A stretch of DNA of 21,495 nucleotides from Planctomycetota bacterium (lineage in GTDB: Bacteria > Planctomycetota > Phycisphaerae > UBA1845). The stretch covers positions 1-21,495 of the forward strand of contig JAJRSP010000199.1 of NCBI GenBank assembly GCA_024278775.1. Direction: 5' to 3'. Shown here piece after piece: positions 8,881 to 16,540 of the stretch (position 1 is the stretch's first letter; each line of letters opens with the position of its first letter). The notes beneath the pieces are model-generated. The model was not told where the DNA came from. It worked only from the letters and a program-made list of their open reading frames with translations, and did not search any database. Both the position numbers and the translations under genes were made by a program.

Positions 8881-8894
8881 CACGGTCCACCGTG
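8881..8894. promoter_or_regulatory. Short perfect dyad
   Basis: CACGGT (8881-8886) and ACCGTG (8889-8894) form a perfect 6-2-6 inverted repeat, the size range of a MarR-family site. It is short enough in GC-rich DNA to occur by chance, so it is only a candidate. Confidence 0.25.
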
Positions 8895-8941
8895 CGGTCC
8901 GCCGAGATGTGCCCCCGATCACCTGCCTTATTATCAGCCCT

Positions 8942-8968
8942 AAATCCGGAGTTTCTCACTCCGTATTT
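8942..8968. promoter_or_regulatory. 27-bp dyad upstream of the Rrf2 gene, candidate autoregulatory operator
   Basis: The arms AAATCCGGAG (8942-8951) and CTCCGTATTT (8959-8968) pair at 9 of 10 positions around 7 nt. The length fits the 23-27 bp dyads typical of Rrf2-family sites, and it lies 82 bp before the start of the Rrf2 gene. It does not share an obvious sequence with the dyad at 8759-8785 beyond a CG step in each arm. Confidence 0.45.
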
Positions 8969-9050
8969 TGCTAAGTTTCGTTTCGGCAAGGGACGATGCC
9001 AGTATTAGTAAGAGGCAAGAACAAAATCGGGGACGTCGAGGAGTGCAAGA

Positions 9051-9512
9051 ATGTTGTTCTCGCGAACAGCCGTGCATGGGATCTACACCCTTTGCTATTT
9101 GAATCGCGCCGCACCCGGAACATCGCCATCCGCTCCCATGGTTGCCGCCACCGTAGGGATACCTCGAGAGCAAGCGTCTAAGGTATTACAACGTTTGACC
9201 GGCGCGGGTCTCGTGCGATCGATACGTGGACGGCGGGGAGGATATGTACTGGTGAAAAAACTGGACCACATCTCAGTGGTGGATGTGCTGGACGCGCTGA
9301 ATCCGCCGGAGACCGACGAACGTCTGCGTCCGAAAACCTGTAAACGCGATCCCACGAACATGTGCCAAGCACACCTCGGATTGCAACAGTTGAACAACCG
9401 GGTGCGCCGGGCACTAGACAGTGAAACACTGGCAGGACTCGCTGGAACGATTTGCAACGACTTAAACAACTTTCACCCGACACCGCGGGCAGAACTATCC
9501 TGTACCAAGTGA
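9051..9512 (+). CDS. Rrf2-family transcriptional regulator
   Basis: The 153-residue protein has the Rrf2 winged-helix signature: MLFSRTAVHGIYTLCYL at the N-terminus, a recognition helix with IPREQASKVLQRLTGAGLV (about 37-55), and a wing with GRRGGY (60-65). Members such as IscR and NsrR bind an Fe-S cluster through three Cys after the wing. Here C97 and C105 (TCKRDPTNMC) sit in that segment, and further Cys are at C135 and C151, so the ligand set is not the canonical triplet. A redox or NO-responsive role is plausible but not shown. GAGGAG lies 8-9 nt before the ATG. It is the first gene of the eleven-gene operon, 15 nt before cheA, and probably controls this operon through the adjacent dyads (inference). 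Confidence 0.92.
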   Translation: MLFSRTAVHGIYTLCYLNRAAPGTSPSAPMVAATVGIPREQASKVLQRLTGAGLVRSIRGRRGGYVLVKKLDHISVVDVLDALNPPETDERLRPKTCKRDPTNMCQAHLGLQQLNNRVRRALDSETLAGLAGTICNDLNNFHPTPRAELSCTK

Positions 9513-9527
9513 GGAAGAAGGTATCCC

Positions 9528-11972
9528 ATGAACGAAGAAACGCCCCACACACTTTCCCTGCAATCATGCGTGGATAACCTGAGTGGGTTGTCCTGCGGGA
9601 TAGACGAAAACAATCTGCCGGCATTGGCCAAGATGCATGAAGTGTGTGTAGAGTTGGCGGGCGCGGAAGATAACACGGTACCACCTGCCGCCACAGATGC
9701 GGCTCGACACCTGATGAAGACGCTGGAAGCCTTGATACTCGGCGAGGTGGAAGATGCTGGTGCTGCGCTACGAGATGTTCTGCAGTCGGTGGCCGGCCTG
9801 GCCAACCTGGCACCATCTTCACCCGACGAAACAGAGCCTCCCCTCCCCACGGACGAGCCAAGTCGAGACTCGGTAGCGGAAAAAATGGACGAAGTGTTTT
9901 CGGATGAAGCCCCCACCGACATGTCAGAAGCTCCCGCTGCCTCGACCACCACTACCTCGGAAACGGATCAATCCGTTGAGGAGAAACCCCCGCCACCACC
10001 ACCTTATGTCGCAGAGCCGCTGTCGATCAGCGACGACGAAGTGGAGATGGTCGTCGGTTTTATGGAGGAGGCAGGTGAACATATCGACGCCATTGAAGCC
10101 GCCCTGTTGGAAGTAGAACGTGCCCCGGAGGACACGGAAGCAATCGACTCACTGTTTCGACCGTTCCACACAATCAAAGGCGCAGCGGGGTTCCTCAACC
10201 TTCGCGATATTGTGAGCCTTACACACGAGGCGGAGACCTTGCTTGACCAGGCTCGCAAGGGGACTCGAAAAGTCACTCCAGGCCTTATCGATCTGGTCTT
10301 CGAAGTCGTAGACATCCTGAAAGTGCAGTTCGAAGGCATCCGCAGCCACTTGGCCAACCCTACAGGAGAGGTGGTACCGCAACCACCGATCGAAGTCATG
10401 ATCGCCAACCTTCGTGATGTGGTATCAGGACGCATCGAGCCGGTGGGCAGCCAACCGGTGGCAGGCGGTTCCGACAAGAAAGTGGGCGAAAACCTCGTGG
10501 AACAGGGTGTGGTTCCGCAGGAAGTAGTGGACTACGCGGTCGCCAAACAAAAGAGTGAGCCGGCGAACCAGAAAGTGGGCGAGACACTAATCGAAATGGG
10601 TGTGGCCAGTCCCAAACAAATCAGCCAGGCCCTTCGTCCCCAGTCCAAAAGCGCCTCATCCTCTTCCGGCCCCTCGACAGCCGGAGGTGGTGACCAATCG
10701 GTTCGCATCGACACCAAGAAGCTCGATGCGTTGGTCGATTTGGTCGGAGAGCTCGTGATCGCGCAGACATTAGTCGGCGCGAACCCACAGGTGGGCTCGG
10801 ATCCCAAACTCATCAAGGACGTAACGCAGGCCTCAAAAATCGTTCGTGACGTCCAAGACGCCGCCATGGCCATGCGCATGGTGCCGATCGGACCCACGTT
10901 TCAAAAAATGGCGCGCCTCGTCCGCGACGTCTCTCGGAAAGTGGGCAACCACGTGGAGTTGACCATTACCGGAGAAGACACGGAACTTGACAAAAACGTG
11001 ATCCAACAGATAGGCGATCCGCTGGTGCACATGATACGCAACGCCGTCGATCACGGAATCGAACCGCCTGAAGTCAGGCGTGCCGCGGGAAAACCGGAAT
11101 CCGGCAGCGTGACACTCTCTGCGTTCCACAGCGGCGGGAACATCGTCATCGAAATATCCGACGATGGAAAAGGGCTAGACCCTCACGTACTCATCAACAA
11201 AGGAATCGAAAAGGGTATCATCCAACCGGACGAACAGCTTACCGATGAACAGGCATACAACCTGATCTTTGCCCCCGGCTTTTCCACCGCTGAAAAGATC
11301 ACAGGCGTCTCCGGTCGTGGGGTGGGGATGGACGTTGTCAGACGTAACATTGAAAATCTGCGGGGCAAGTGTGACATCGCGTCGACGTTGGGAAAGGGGA
11401 GCACTTTCTCCATTCGCCTGCCGCTGACGCTTGCCATCATCGACGGCATGGTGCTGCGAGTCGGTACCGAACGATTGATCATCCAAACCGTAACCGTAGA
11501 GAAAGCACTTCGTCCCGATCCGGGCCAAATTACGACAGTACAGCACAAGGGAGCCGTACTCAATGTTCGCGGGCGTCTGATTCCGTTGGTTTCCTTGGGA
11601 CCGTTATTCAATCTCAGCGAACACATCGACCCTTGCCGCGCGATGGTGGTTATCGCACTGCATGCAGGGGGAGAGATCGGTATTGTGGTGGATGAGCTCC
11701 TGGGACAACAGCAAGTCGTCATCAAGTCGCTGGGAGAACGGTTTCGGGCACTCCGCGGCATCTCCGGCGCAGCCATCCTCGGCGACGGACGCGTCGGTTT
11801 GATTCTGGACGTGGCAGGAATCGTCGCAGCCCATCACGCGAGTGACTTGTCCCAGGTTCCTGCCCCGTCCCCGGACCACACGGCACCCGTGGCACATGAT
11901 TCAGACGGATCCTCGTTGGATGCTCGATGTGAATCGGCCACCGAAACGGCGAACACGTTGTCCCCTGTATAG
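9528..11972 (+). CDS. cheA: Chemotaxis histidine kinase CheA with an MshEN-like tandem motif in place of P2
   Basis: 814 residues. Order: helical N-terminal segment of unknown type (1-95); acidic, Pro-rich linker (96-165); HPt (168-275; phosphorylated His H214 in FHTIKGAAGF); tandem 24-residue motifs (318-341 and 349-372); P3 dimerisation (about 392-450); HATPase (about 450-630; N box HMIRNAVDHG 501-510, DDGKGL 545-550, GRGVGMD 596-602); CheW-like domain (about 633-770); and a low-complexity tail. It autophosphorylates on H214 and passes phosphate to CheY, CheB and probably the receiver domains of the large regulator. No P2-like CheY-docking domain is recognisable; its place holds the motifs that resemble the GspE/MshE N-terminal c-di-GMP-binding repeat. 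GAGGAAGAAGG precedes the ATG and overlaps the stop of the Rrf2 gene by two bases. Confidence 0.97.
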   Translation: MNEETPHTLSLQSCVDNLSGLSCGIDENNLPALAKMHEVCVELAGAEDNTVPPAATDAARHLMKTLEALILGEVEDAGAALRDVLQSVAGLANLAPSSPDETEPPLPTDEPSRDSVAEKMDEVFSDEAPTDMSEAPAASTTTTSETDQSVEEKPPPPPPYVAEPLSISDDEVEMVVGFMEEAGEHIDAIEAALLEVERAPEDTEAIDSLFRPFHTIKGAAGFLNLRDIVSLTHEAETLLDQARKGTRKVTPGLIDLVFEVVDILKVQFEGIRSHLANPTGEVVPQPPIEVMIANLRDVVSGRIEPVGSQPVAGGSDKKVGENLVEQGVVPQEVVDYAVAKQKSEPANQKVGETLIEMGVASPKQISQALRPQSKSASSSSGPSTAGGGDQSVRIDTKKLDALVDLVGELVIAQTLVGANPQVGSDPKLIKDVTQASKIVRDVQDAAMAMRMVPIGPTFQKMARLVRDVSRKVGNHVELTITGEDTELDKNVIQQIGDPLVHMIRNAVDHGIEPPEVRRAAGKPESGSVTLSAFHSGGNIVIEISDDGKGLDPHVLINKGIEKGIIQPDEQLTDEQAYNLIFAPGFSTAEKITGVSGRGVGMDVVRRNIENLRGKCDIASTLGKGSTFSIRLPLTLAIIDGMVLRVGTERLIIQTVTVEKALRPDPGQITTVQHKGAVLNVRGRLIPLVSLGPLFNLSEHIDPCRAMVVIALHAGGEIGIVVDELLGQQQVVIKSLGERFRALRGISGAAILGDGRVGLILDVAGIVAAHHASDLSQVPAPSPDHTAPVAHDSDGSSLDARCESATETANTLSPV

Positions 11973-11984
11973 GAAACTTCAGAT

Positions 11985-12506
11985 ATGCCGGCCACACTCA
12001 ACACTCCAGAGGTTAATGAACATCGAACAACCGTTCCAGACGTGAGTACGGACTTCGATACCAAGTATTTGACGTTCTCCCTGGCTGATGAGGACTATGG
12101 GCTCAAAGTTCTGACTGTCCGCGAAATCATCGGCATCATGGACATCACGAGAGTTCCGCAAACGCCGAACTTTGTGCGCGGGGTCGTCAACTTACGAGGC
12201 AAGGTGATACCGGTCCTCGATTTGCGTGAAAAACTTGGTCTTCCGGCGATGGAATACAACACGCTGACTTGCATCATTGTGGTGGACATCGGGGTGTTGA
12301 TGGGAGTCATTGTGGATACCGTACAAGAAGTGCATCACATCCCCGAAGCGGATATCGAGGAATCACCCAAACTCTGCGCATCCGTAGACACAACGTTCAT
12401 TCTCGGCATGGGCAAGGTTAACGGTAAAGTCAAAATCCTCTTGGACGTTGAGCGAATCCTCACATCGGAGGAACTCGTACAATTTCAGGAAATGACAGAT
12501 CGGTAG
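11985..12506 (+). CDS. cheW: Chemotaxis coupling protein CheW (copy 2)
   Basis: A 173-residue single-domain CheW (about 27-165) with KYLTFSLADEDYGL, NLRGKVIPVLDLR and FILGMGKVNGK. It links receptors to CheA. The start is 12 nt after the cheA stop, with AGGA before the ATG. It is a paralogue of the minus-strand CheW: VREIIG-MDIT-VPQ, NLRGKVIPV, TCIIVVD and FILGMGKV are shared. The two may occupy different places in the array or serve different receptors; the sequence does not say which. Confidence 0.96.
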   Translation: MPATLNTPEVNEHRTTVPDVSTDFDTKYLTFSLADEDYGLKVLTVREIIGIMDITRVPQTPNFVRGVVNLRGKVIPVLDLREKLGLPAMEYNTLTCIIVVDIGVLMGVIVDTVQEVHHIPEADIEESPKLCASVDTTFILGMGKVNGKVKILLDVERILTSEELVQFQEMTDR

Positions 12507-12535
12507 GTGCGCCACGGATTGGGAGGAACACCCAG

Positions 12536-13225
12536 GTGGAGCGTCTACGAAAAAGGTACGTAACACAGCGAGGTAACCGGATGCAGCAAGACAACACACG
12601 AATCTGGCGGTCGTTGTTACAACTCGCCCAGGCTACGTACGCCGTGTTGGAACGGGAAGTTCCGGAGAGTGAAGGTCTACCCACTCACGGTGTGGCCGTG
12701 TTGAGGCTTCTCCGCTGGCACGGGGAAAAAACCGTTTCCGCCATTGCTGCCTTCGTGGGTGTCACCAATACGACCATGGACGAGACCCTCCGTGAAATGC
12801 TCCGTTTGGGTTTCATCAAGCACCGTTCGGAAGCGAGCGATGCAGATTCCACCGTGGTTGAGTTAGCACCACTGGGAGTGGATGTTGCACGACGAATCGT
12901 GAACGCACAACGCCGGCGGGTCGAGCGTTCAATCGCATGCCTCACCGAAGATCAACAGGAAACTGCCGCCACCCTGCTCGAAACGCTGGCGTATGACTTG
13001 GTATCGGATTCACCCGGCTTTGGTATCACTTGCTCAGAATGTTGGGCGCTCGATATGCGAGAGTGTGTCAAACCGGAGTCCGGCGAGCATTGTTCATTCC
13101 GCAAAGCCCAACGGGCTGATCTCGATCCCATTCTCGACGAGAGTCCGGACGACTGCCCCACGCCATGTGCCCACCGTGCCTCCCAGTACGTCAACCTTGG
13201 CTCTGAATGGGAGGGACAGCCGTGA
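12536..13225 (+). CDS. MarR-type winged-helix regulator with a Cys-rich C-terminal tail
   Basis: 229 residues. A MarR-like fold spans about 22-155: helix LLQLAQATYAVLE, recognition segment VSAIAAFVGVTNTTMDETLREMLRLGFI (in two parts, about 67-94), wing (95-112), and closing helices. Beyond the usual MarR end, residues 160-215 hold C166-xx-C169, C177, C186 and C207-xxx-C211, which suggests a metal or Fe-S site; this tail is not typical of MarR proteins. GTG at 12536 is supported by GGAGG nine bases upstream; an in-frame ATG at 12581 is an alternative. It lies inside the che operon, 29 nt after cheW, and its stop overlaps the next start. DNA-binding regulation of this locus is inferred. It could instead be a non-DNA-binding sensor. 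Confidence 0.82.
   Translation: MERLRKRYVTQRGNRMQQDNTRIWRSLLQLAQATYAVLEREVPESEGLPTHGVAVLRLLRWHGEKTVSAIAAFVGVTNTTMDETLREMLRLGFIKHRSEASDADSTVVELAPLGVDVARRIVNAQRRRVERSIACLTEDQQETAATLLETLAYDLVSDSPGFGITCSECWALDMRECVKPESGEHCSFRKAQRADLDPILDESPDDCPTPCAHRASQYVNLGSEWEGQP
13210..13215 (+). promoter_or_regulatory. Shine-Dalgarno site deciding the fapA start
   Basis: GGAGGG lies 6 nt before GTG at 13222, which overlaps the preceding TGA as GTGA. The upstream in-frame ATG at 13207 would place this site inside the coding region. GTG 13222 is therefore preferred, giving translational coupling with the MarR-type gene. Confidence 0.6.
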
Positions 13226-14775
13226 CCCCATACCACTCAGACGGCGAGCGCCATCACGCCACCACCGCGACCATCACGAAAAAGAAACTAACGATCGAGG
13301 TGTCCGACGACCAACTGCAGGCGTGGGTACACAGGGCCGACCCCTCTCATTCAGAGCCGATCAGGGAAGAAGACATCATAGCCTCTCTCGAAGAAGCAAA
13401 CATCATAGTCAACGAACACACCGTGGACCGAATCAACGAGTGCCTCGCCCTCATAAACAAACAGGACGAACCACAACCACGCTATCTCATCGCGGAAGGG
13501 TGCCCCGCCATCGAAGGCACCGATGCCACGTTCCGCCGTCATGATGCCTTGCTGGAACGGGAACAGAACTGGCAGGGTGACGCCGCGGTCAATTACTACA
13601 CCTACCATTCGATTCACCTGGTCGACAAAGATGATCCCATCGGCACGCTGGTCCCGATCGTTCCCGGCGTGGATGGCGTGGACGTGTTCGGTTCCGTTAT
13701 CACGCCAACACGGCAGCCAAAGGAAGTCGAACTCGATGCGACCGTTCGGAGAAGCGAGACAGAACCCGCCGTTGTCATCACCAACGTCCCTGGCCAGATC
13801 GATTTCTCCCATGGTGTTCTTTCCATCAAGGAGGCGTTCACCGTACCGAGCGACGTGGATTTCGGCACCGGAAATATTGATTCTCCGGTTGACGTTCAGA
13901 TTCATGGAACCGTTCATGACGGCTTTCTTGTGAAGTCCCGTCGTGCGATTACCATCGGCGGGGCCATCGAATCGGCGTCGGTAGAAGCTCAAGGAGACAT
14001 CCTCATTCGGGGTGGGATATTGCAAAAAGGCCGGTGTTCGGTCCGGGCCGGTGGCGACATCGTAGCCAGATTCTGCAACGAAGCCGATCTGAGCGCCGGG
14101 GGCGATGTGAAGGTCTGCAACGAAATCATCAGCAGCCGGGTGAGATGCGAAGGTAAACTTTTTGCCGCGCACGGGGCCATCATCGGTGGCTCGGTGTACG
14201 CACGAGAAGGAATCGAAGTGGCCACGCTCGGCAGTGACGCAAACGTCAACACGAAAGTGGTGGTCGGATTACACCCAAAAATCACTGACGAAGCCGAGCG
14301 CATCCGTGAAGACGTCAAAAGCAAGCGAGAGGCTGCCGAACGAATCCGGTCCGTCGTCCAACCTCTGTTAGCCGACCTGAAACGCCTTTCTCCGGCGCAG
14401 AAGGAAAAAGCCACCGAACTCATGTTCGAAGCAGACACGATGGACTCAGACGCGGCAGATGCGGAGAACCAGCGTTCAACCATACTCCAAAACGCCCGTG
14501 CTCTTGAAATCCCTTATGTCCTCGCATCGAAAATCGTCCACCGCGGAGTGACCATCAGGATCGGCCGCCGAAACATAGCCCTCAACAAACCGATACACGG
14601 ACCGGTCAAGATAGAAAAACGAAAACTGAAAAATGTGACGGAATTTGTCGCGGTCAATCAACTGTCCGGCTCCCTGAGTGTCCTTCCGAGCAGCTATGTC
14701 ACAGAGCAACCGACCGAAACAACGGTCAGGGATACCGGCGGTCGACACGGGGAGGCTGATGGATCAAGTTATTGA
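13222..14775 (+). CDS. fapA: FapA / DUF342 family polymer-like protein
   Basis: 517 residues from GTG 13222 (522 from an upstream ATG at 13207). An N-terminal alpha/beta region (about 15-180) is followed by a right-handed beta-helix with DUF342 repeats (about 200-345: DVDFGTGNIDSPVDVQIHG, GDILIRGGI, RAGGDIVARFCNEADLSAGGDV). Then come a basic helical segment likely to be a coiled coil (about 360-430) and a small C-terminal beta region. FapA is linked to polar flagellar assembly in Vibrio; in other phyla the family's role is not settled. Its presence between regulators and cheD suggests a scaffold or localisation role for this chemosensory machine (inference). It overlaps the previous gene by 4 nt and the next by 17 nt. 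No signal peptide is seen, so it is cytoplasmic. Confidence 0.9.
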   Translation: MTPYHSDGERHHATTATITKKKLTIEVSDDQLQAWVHRADPSHSEPIREEDIIASLEEANIIVNEHTVDRINECLALINKQDEPQPRYLIAEGCPAIEGTDATFRRHDALLEREQNWQGDAAVNYYTYHSIHLVDKDDPIGTLVPIVPGVDGVDVFGSVITPTRQPKEVELDATVRRSETEPAVVITNVPGQIDFSHGVLSIKEAFTVPSDVDFGTGNIDSPVDVQIHGTVHDGFLVKSRRAITIGGAIESASVEAQGDILIRGGILQKGRCSVRAGGDIVARFCNEADLSAGGDVKVCNEIISSRVRCEGKLFAAHGAIIGGSVYAREGIEVATLGSDANVNTKVVVGLHPKITDEAERIREDVKSKREAAERIRSVVQPLLADLKRLSPAQKEKATELMFEADTMDSDAADAENQRSTILQNARALEIPYVLASKIVHRGVTIRIGRRNIALNKPIHGPVKIEKRKLKNVTEFVAVNQLSGSLSVLPSSYVTEQPTETTVRDTGGRHGEADGSSY

Positions 14776-15235
14776 CATCGCTGACCTACAGGTCACCAAC
14801 GATCCACGAACCACCCTCGTGACCTATTCGCTGGGGAGTTGTATAGGCGTTGCGATCTGGGATCCCAAAGTGCGCGTCGGCGGTTTGCTCCACTACATGC
14901 TACCGGAATCTTCCCTCTCACCGGAGAAGGCGAAAGCCAACCCGGCCATGTTTGCCGATACCGGCATTCCGACACTATTTCGTGCGACGTATGAGTTGGG
15001 CGCAGGAAAAAAGAACCTCGTTGTGAAAATCGCCGGTGGCTCACAGCTTCTCGATGACAACGGCACCTTCAACATCGGCAAGCGCAACTACATCATGCTC
15101 AGAAAGATTTTCTGGAAGAACGGCGTGTTGATTGAAGCGGAAGACGTTGGCGGATCACTCAGCCGCACGGTGCGATTGGACGTAAACACCGGGCGCTTCA
15201 CTATCAAGAGCCGTGGGCGGGAGATCGAATTGTGA
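14759..15235 (+). CDS. cheD: Receptor glutamine deamidase CheD
   Basis: 158 residues. CheD deamidates glutamines on receptor methylation helices and can be controlled by CheC-type phosphatases. Catalytic residues are in place: T22, C28 (LGSCIGVAIWD) and H45 (GGLLHYMLP), aligned with the Cys-His-Thr triad of CheD. The signature KIAGGSQLLDDNGTFNIGKRN (two parts, about 99-119) is also present. The frame stays open upstream to an ATG at 14678, but GGGGAGG just before ATG 14759 and the family's N-terminus (DIADLQV) support the shorter form. It overlaps fapA by 17 nt and ends in a GTGA overlap with the HDOD gene. No CheC gene is seen nearby. Confidence 0.95.
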   Translation: MDQVIDIADLQVTNDPRTTLVTYSLGSCIGVAIWDPKVRVGGLLHYMLPESSLSPEKAKANPAMFADTGIPTLFRATYELGAGKKNLVVKIAGGSQLLDDNGTFNIGKRNYIMLRKIFWKNGVLIEAEDVGGSLSRTVRLDVNTGRFTIKSRGREIEL

Positions 15236-16104
15236 ACGACATCAAAGACATCACCAACCGTGTCAACTCCGTGATGCCGCTACCGGACACCGCGATGAAG
15301 CTCATGAATGTGATGAGCAACCCACGGAGTACGCTTGACGACATTGTTGAAACCATCAAGTATGACCAGGCGGTCACCAGCCAGGTGTTGAAACTGTGCA
15401 ATTCGTCCTTTTTCGGATTGTCTCGCAAAGTCACCTCGTTGAATGATGCCATGCTGTGCCTCGGTACCATCAAGGTGCTGCAGTTGGTCATGTCAGTCCA
15501 CACGAACAACATGCTATCTTCAAAGCAGCACGGCTACGGTTTGGAGCCGGGCGTGCTGTGGAAGCACTCCGTCGCCGTGGCGCTGGCCTCGTCTCTGTTC
15601 GCACAACGACTTCGTATCCCGGATGGGAACCTCCTCTTCACCGCAGGTCTGCTCCACGATATCGGAAAGGTCATCCTCAATGAATATGTCGCCGAAGACT
15701 TCGCTGAAATCATCCGCCGTGTCGCCGAAGATCATATCTCATTCGTCGAGGCTGAGCAGCATGTGTTGGGGTTCTCCCACGAAGATATTGGAGGCATGAT
15801 CGCCGAGAAGTGGCAACTGCCGCCTGCAATCGTTCGCTGCATTCGTTACCACCACATGCCCTCCGCGGTGGACCCGCCTGATGTGCTTGTGGATGCGGTC
15901 TATCTCGCCAACTGTGTGTGCCTGCTCTTGGGCATCGGACTCGGAGAGGATGGCTTATGTTATCGGGCAGACCCGGCGGTCCTCGAGCGCCGCGGGCTAT
16001 GCGAAAGCGATCTGGAGATCATCGGTGCACAAACCGTCATTGATCTCCAGCGCGTGGAATCATTGTTCGACGGAGCTGCCGAAACAAGGCAGGGATCTCA
16101 TTAG
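15232..16104 (+). CDS. HDOD-domain signalling protein
   Basis: The 290-residue protein is a single HDOD domain (about 10-215) with a short C-terminal extension. Motifs: MPLPDTAMKLM near the N-terminus, YDQAVTSQVLKLCNS (44-58), and an intact GLLHDIGK (139-146), with later YHH (206-208) typical of HD-type metal ligands. HDOD proteins are output or scaffold partners in chemotaxis, c-di-GMP and stress networks; most have no shown enzyme activity. The GTG start overlaps the cheD TGA, with GGGAG upstream, giving translational coupling. Unlike the HDOD in the large minus-strand regulator, this one keeps the HD pair. A role downstream of CheY or CheA is inferred from position only. Confidence 0.92.
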   Translation: MNDIKDITNRVNSVMPLPDTAMKLMNVMSNPRSTLDDIVETIKYDQAVTSQVLKLCNSSFFGLSRKVTSLNDAMLCLGTIKVLQLVMSVHTNNMLSSKQHGYGLEPGVLWKHSVAVALASSLFAQRLRIPDGNLLFTAGLLHDIGKVILNEYVAEDFAEIIRRVAEDHISFVEAEQHVLGFSHEDIGGMIAEKWQLPPAIVRCIRYHHMPSAVDPPDVLVDAVYLANCVCLLLGIGLGEDGLCYRADPAVLERRGLCESDLEIIGAQTVIDLQRVESLFDGAAETRQGSH

Positions 16105-16114
16105 GAATAAGGCG

Positions 16115-16540
16115 ATGAGCAACGACATTTTGATTGTGGATGACTCCGTCACCATCCGGTCAATGATGAAACGAACGATCCGGATGATTGATCTGGATGT
16201 CGGTGAGGTATTCGAGGCCGCCAACGGTATCGAAGCCCTCGCCCGGCTCTGTGAGCATGAGGTCGCCGTGCTTCTTGTCGACATCAACATGCCCACAATG
16301 AACGGCATTCAACTACTCACCCGCATGAAGCAGAATGAAAAACTTAAAGATATTCCCGTGGTGATTGCTTCTACGGAAGGAAGCCAGAAACGTATTGACC
16401 AGCTACATGAACTTGGGGTCGCCGGATACGTCCGAAAACCCTTTCAACCCGAGCAGCTCCGTGAAGTGCTCGTTCCCCTATTGGGAGTTACCCAACATGC
16501 AGGACCAGAAGATCTCGACGCTGACGACTGTTCTTTCTGA
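16115..16540 (+). CDS. cheY: Single-domain response regulator CheY
   Basis: A 141-residue stand-alone receiver. Acidic pair D9-D10 (LIVDDS), phospho-acceptor D56 (LLVDINMP), S86 at the switch Ser/Thr position and K108 (VRKPF) are all present. It ends with an acidic tail (PEDLDADDCSF). It accepts phosphate from CheA H214; its target (motor, FapA, HDOD protein or another output) is not evident. The ATG at 16115 follows AGGAATAAGG. The longer open frame reaching back to 15881 overlaps the HDOD gene and has no receiver homology. Its 3' end overlaps the cheX-like gene by 44 nt. Confidence 0.95.
   Translation: MSNDILIVDDSVTIRSMMKRTIRMIDLDVGEVFEAANGIEALARLCEHEVAVLLVDINMPTMNGIQLLTRMKQNEKLKDIPVVIASTEGSQKRIDQLHELGVAGYVRKPFQPEQLREVLVPLLGVTQHAGPEDLDADDCSF

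Larger units (their letters stand above)
8678..9050. other. Divergent intergenic control region (373 bp)
   Basis: It separates the minus-strand receptor gene from the plus-strand Rrf2-che operon, so it should hold at least two promoters. No clear sigma70 pair could be assigned on either strand. It contains three inverted repeats (8759-8785, 8881-8894, 8942-8968), annotated separately, and no gene-like ORF. Confidence 0.6.

Noticed and set aside
13351..14172. Long minus-strand ORF (273 codons) opposite fapA
   Set aside because: Antisense to clear DUF342 beta-helix repeats; no signature of its own.
14678..14758. Extended N-terminus for cheD (ATG 14678)
   Set aside because: The extra 27 residues overlap fapA, are basic and unlike CheD, and the ribosome site GGGGAGG precedes ATG 14759.
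15881..16114. Extended N-terminus for cheY
   Set aside because: The open frame continues upstream but overlaps the HDOD gene; the Shine-Dalgarno and the receiver homology both start at 16115.
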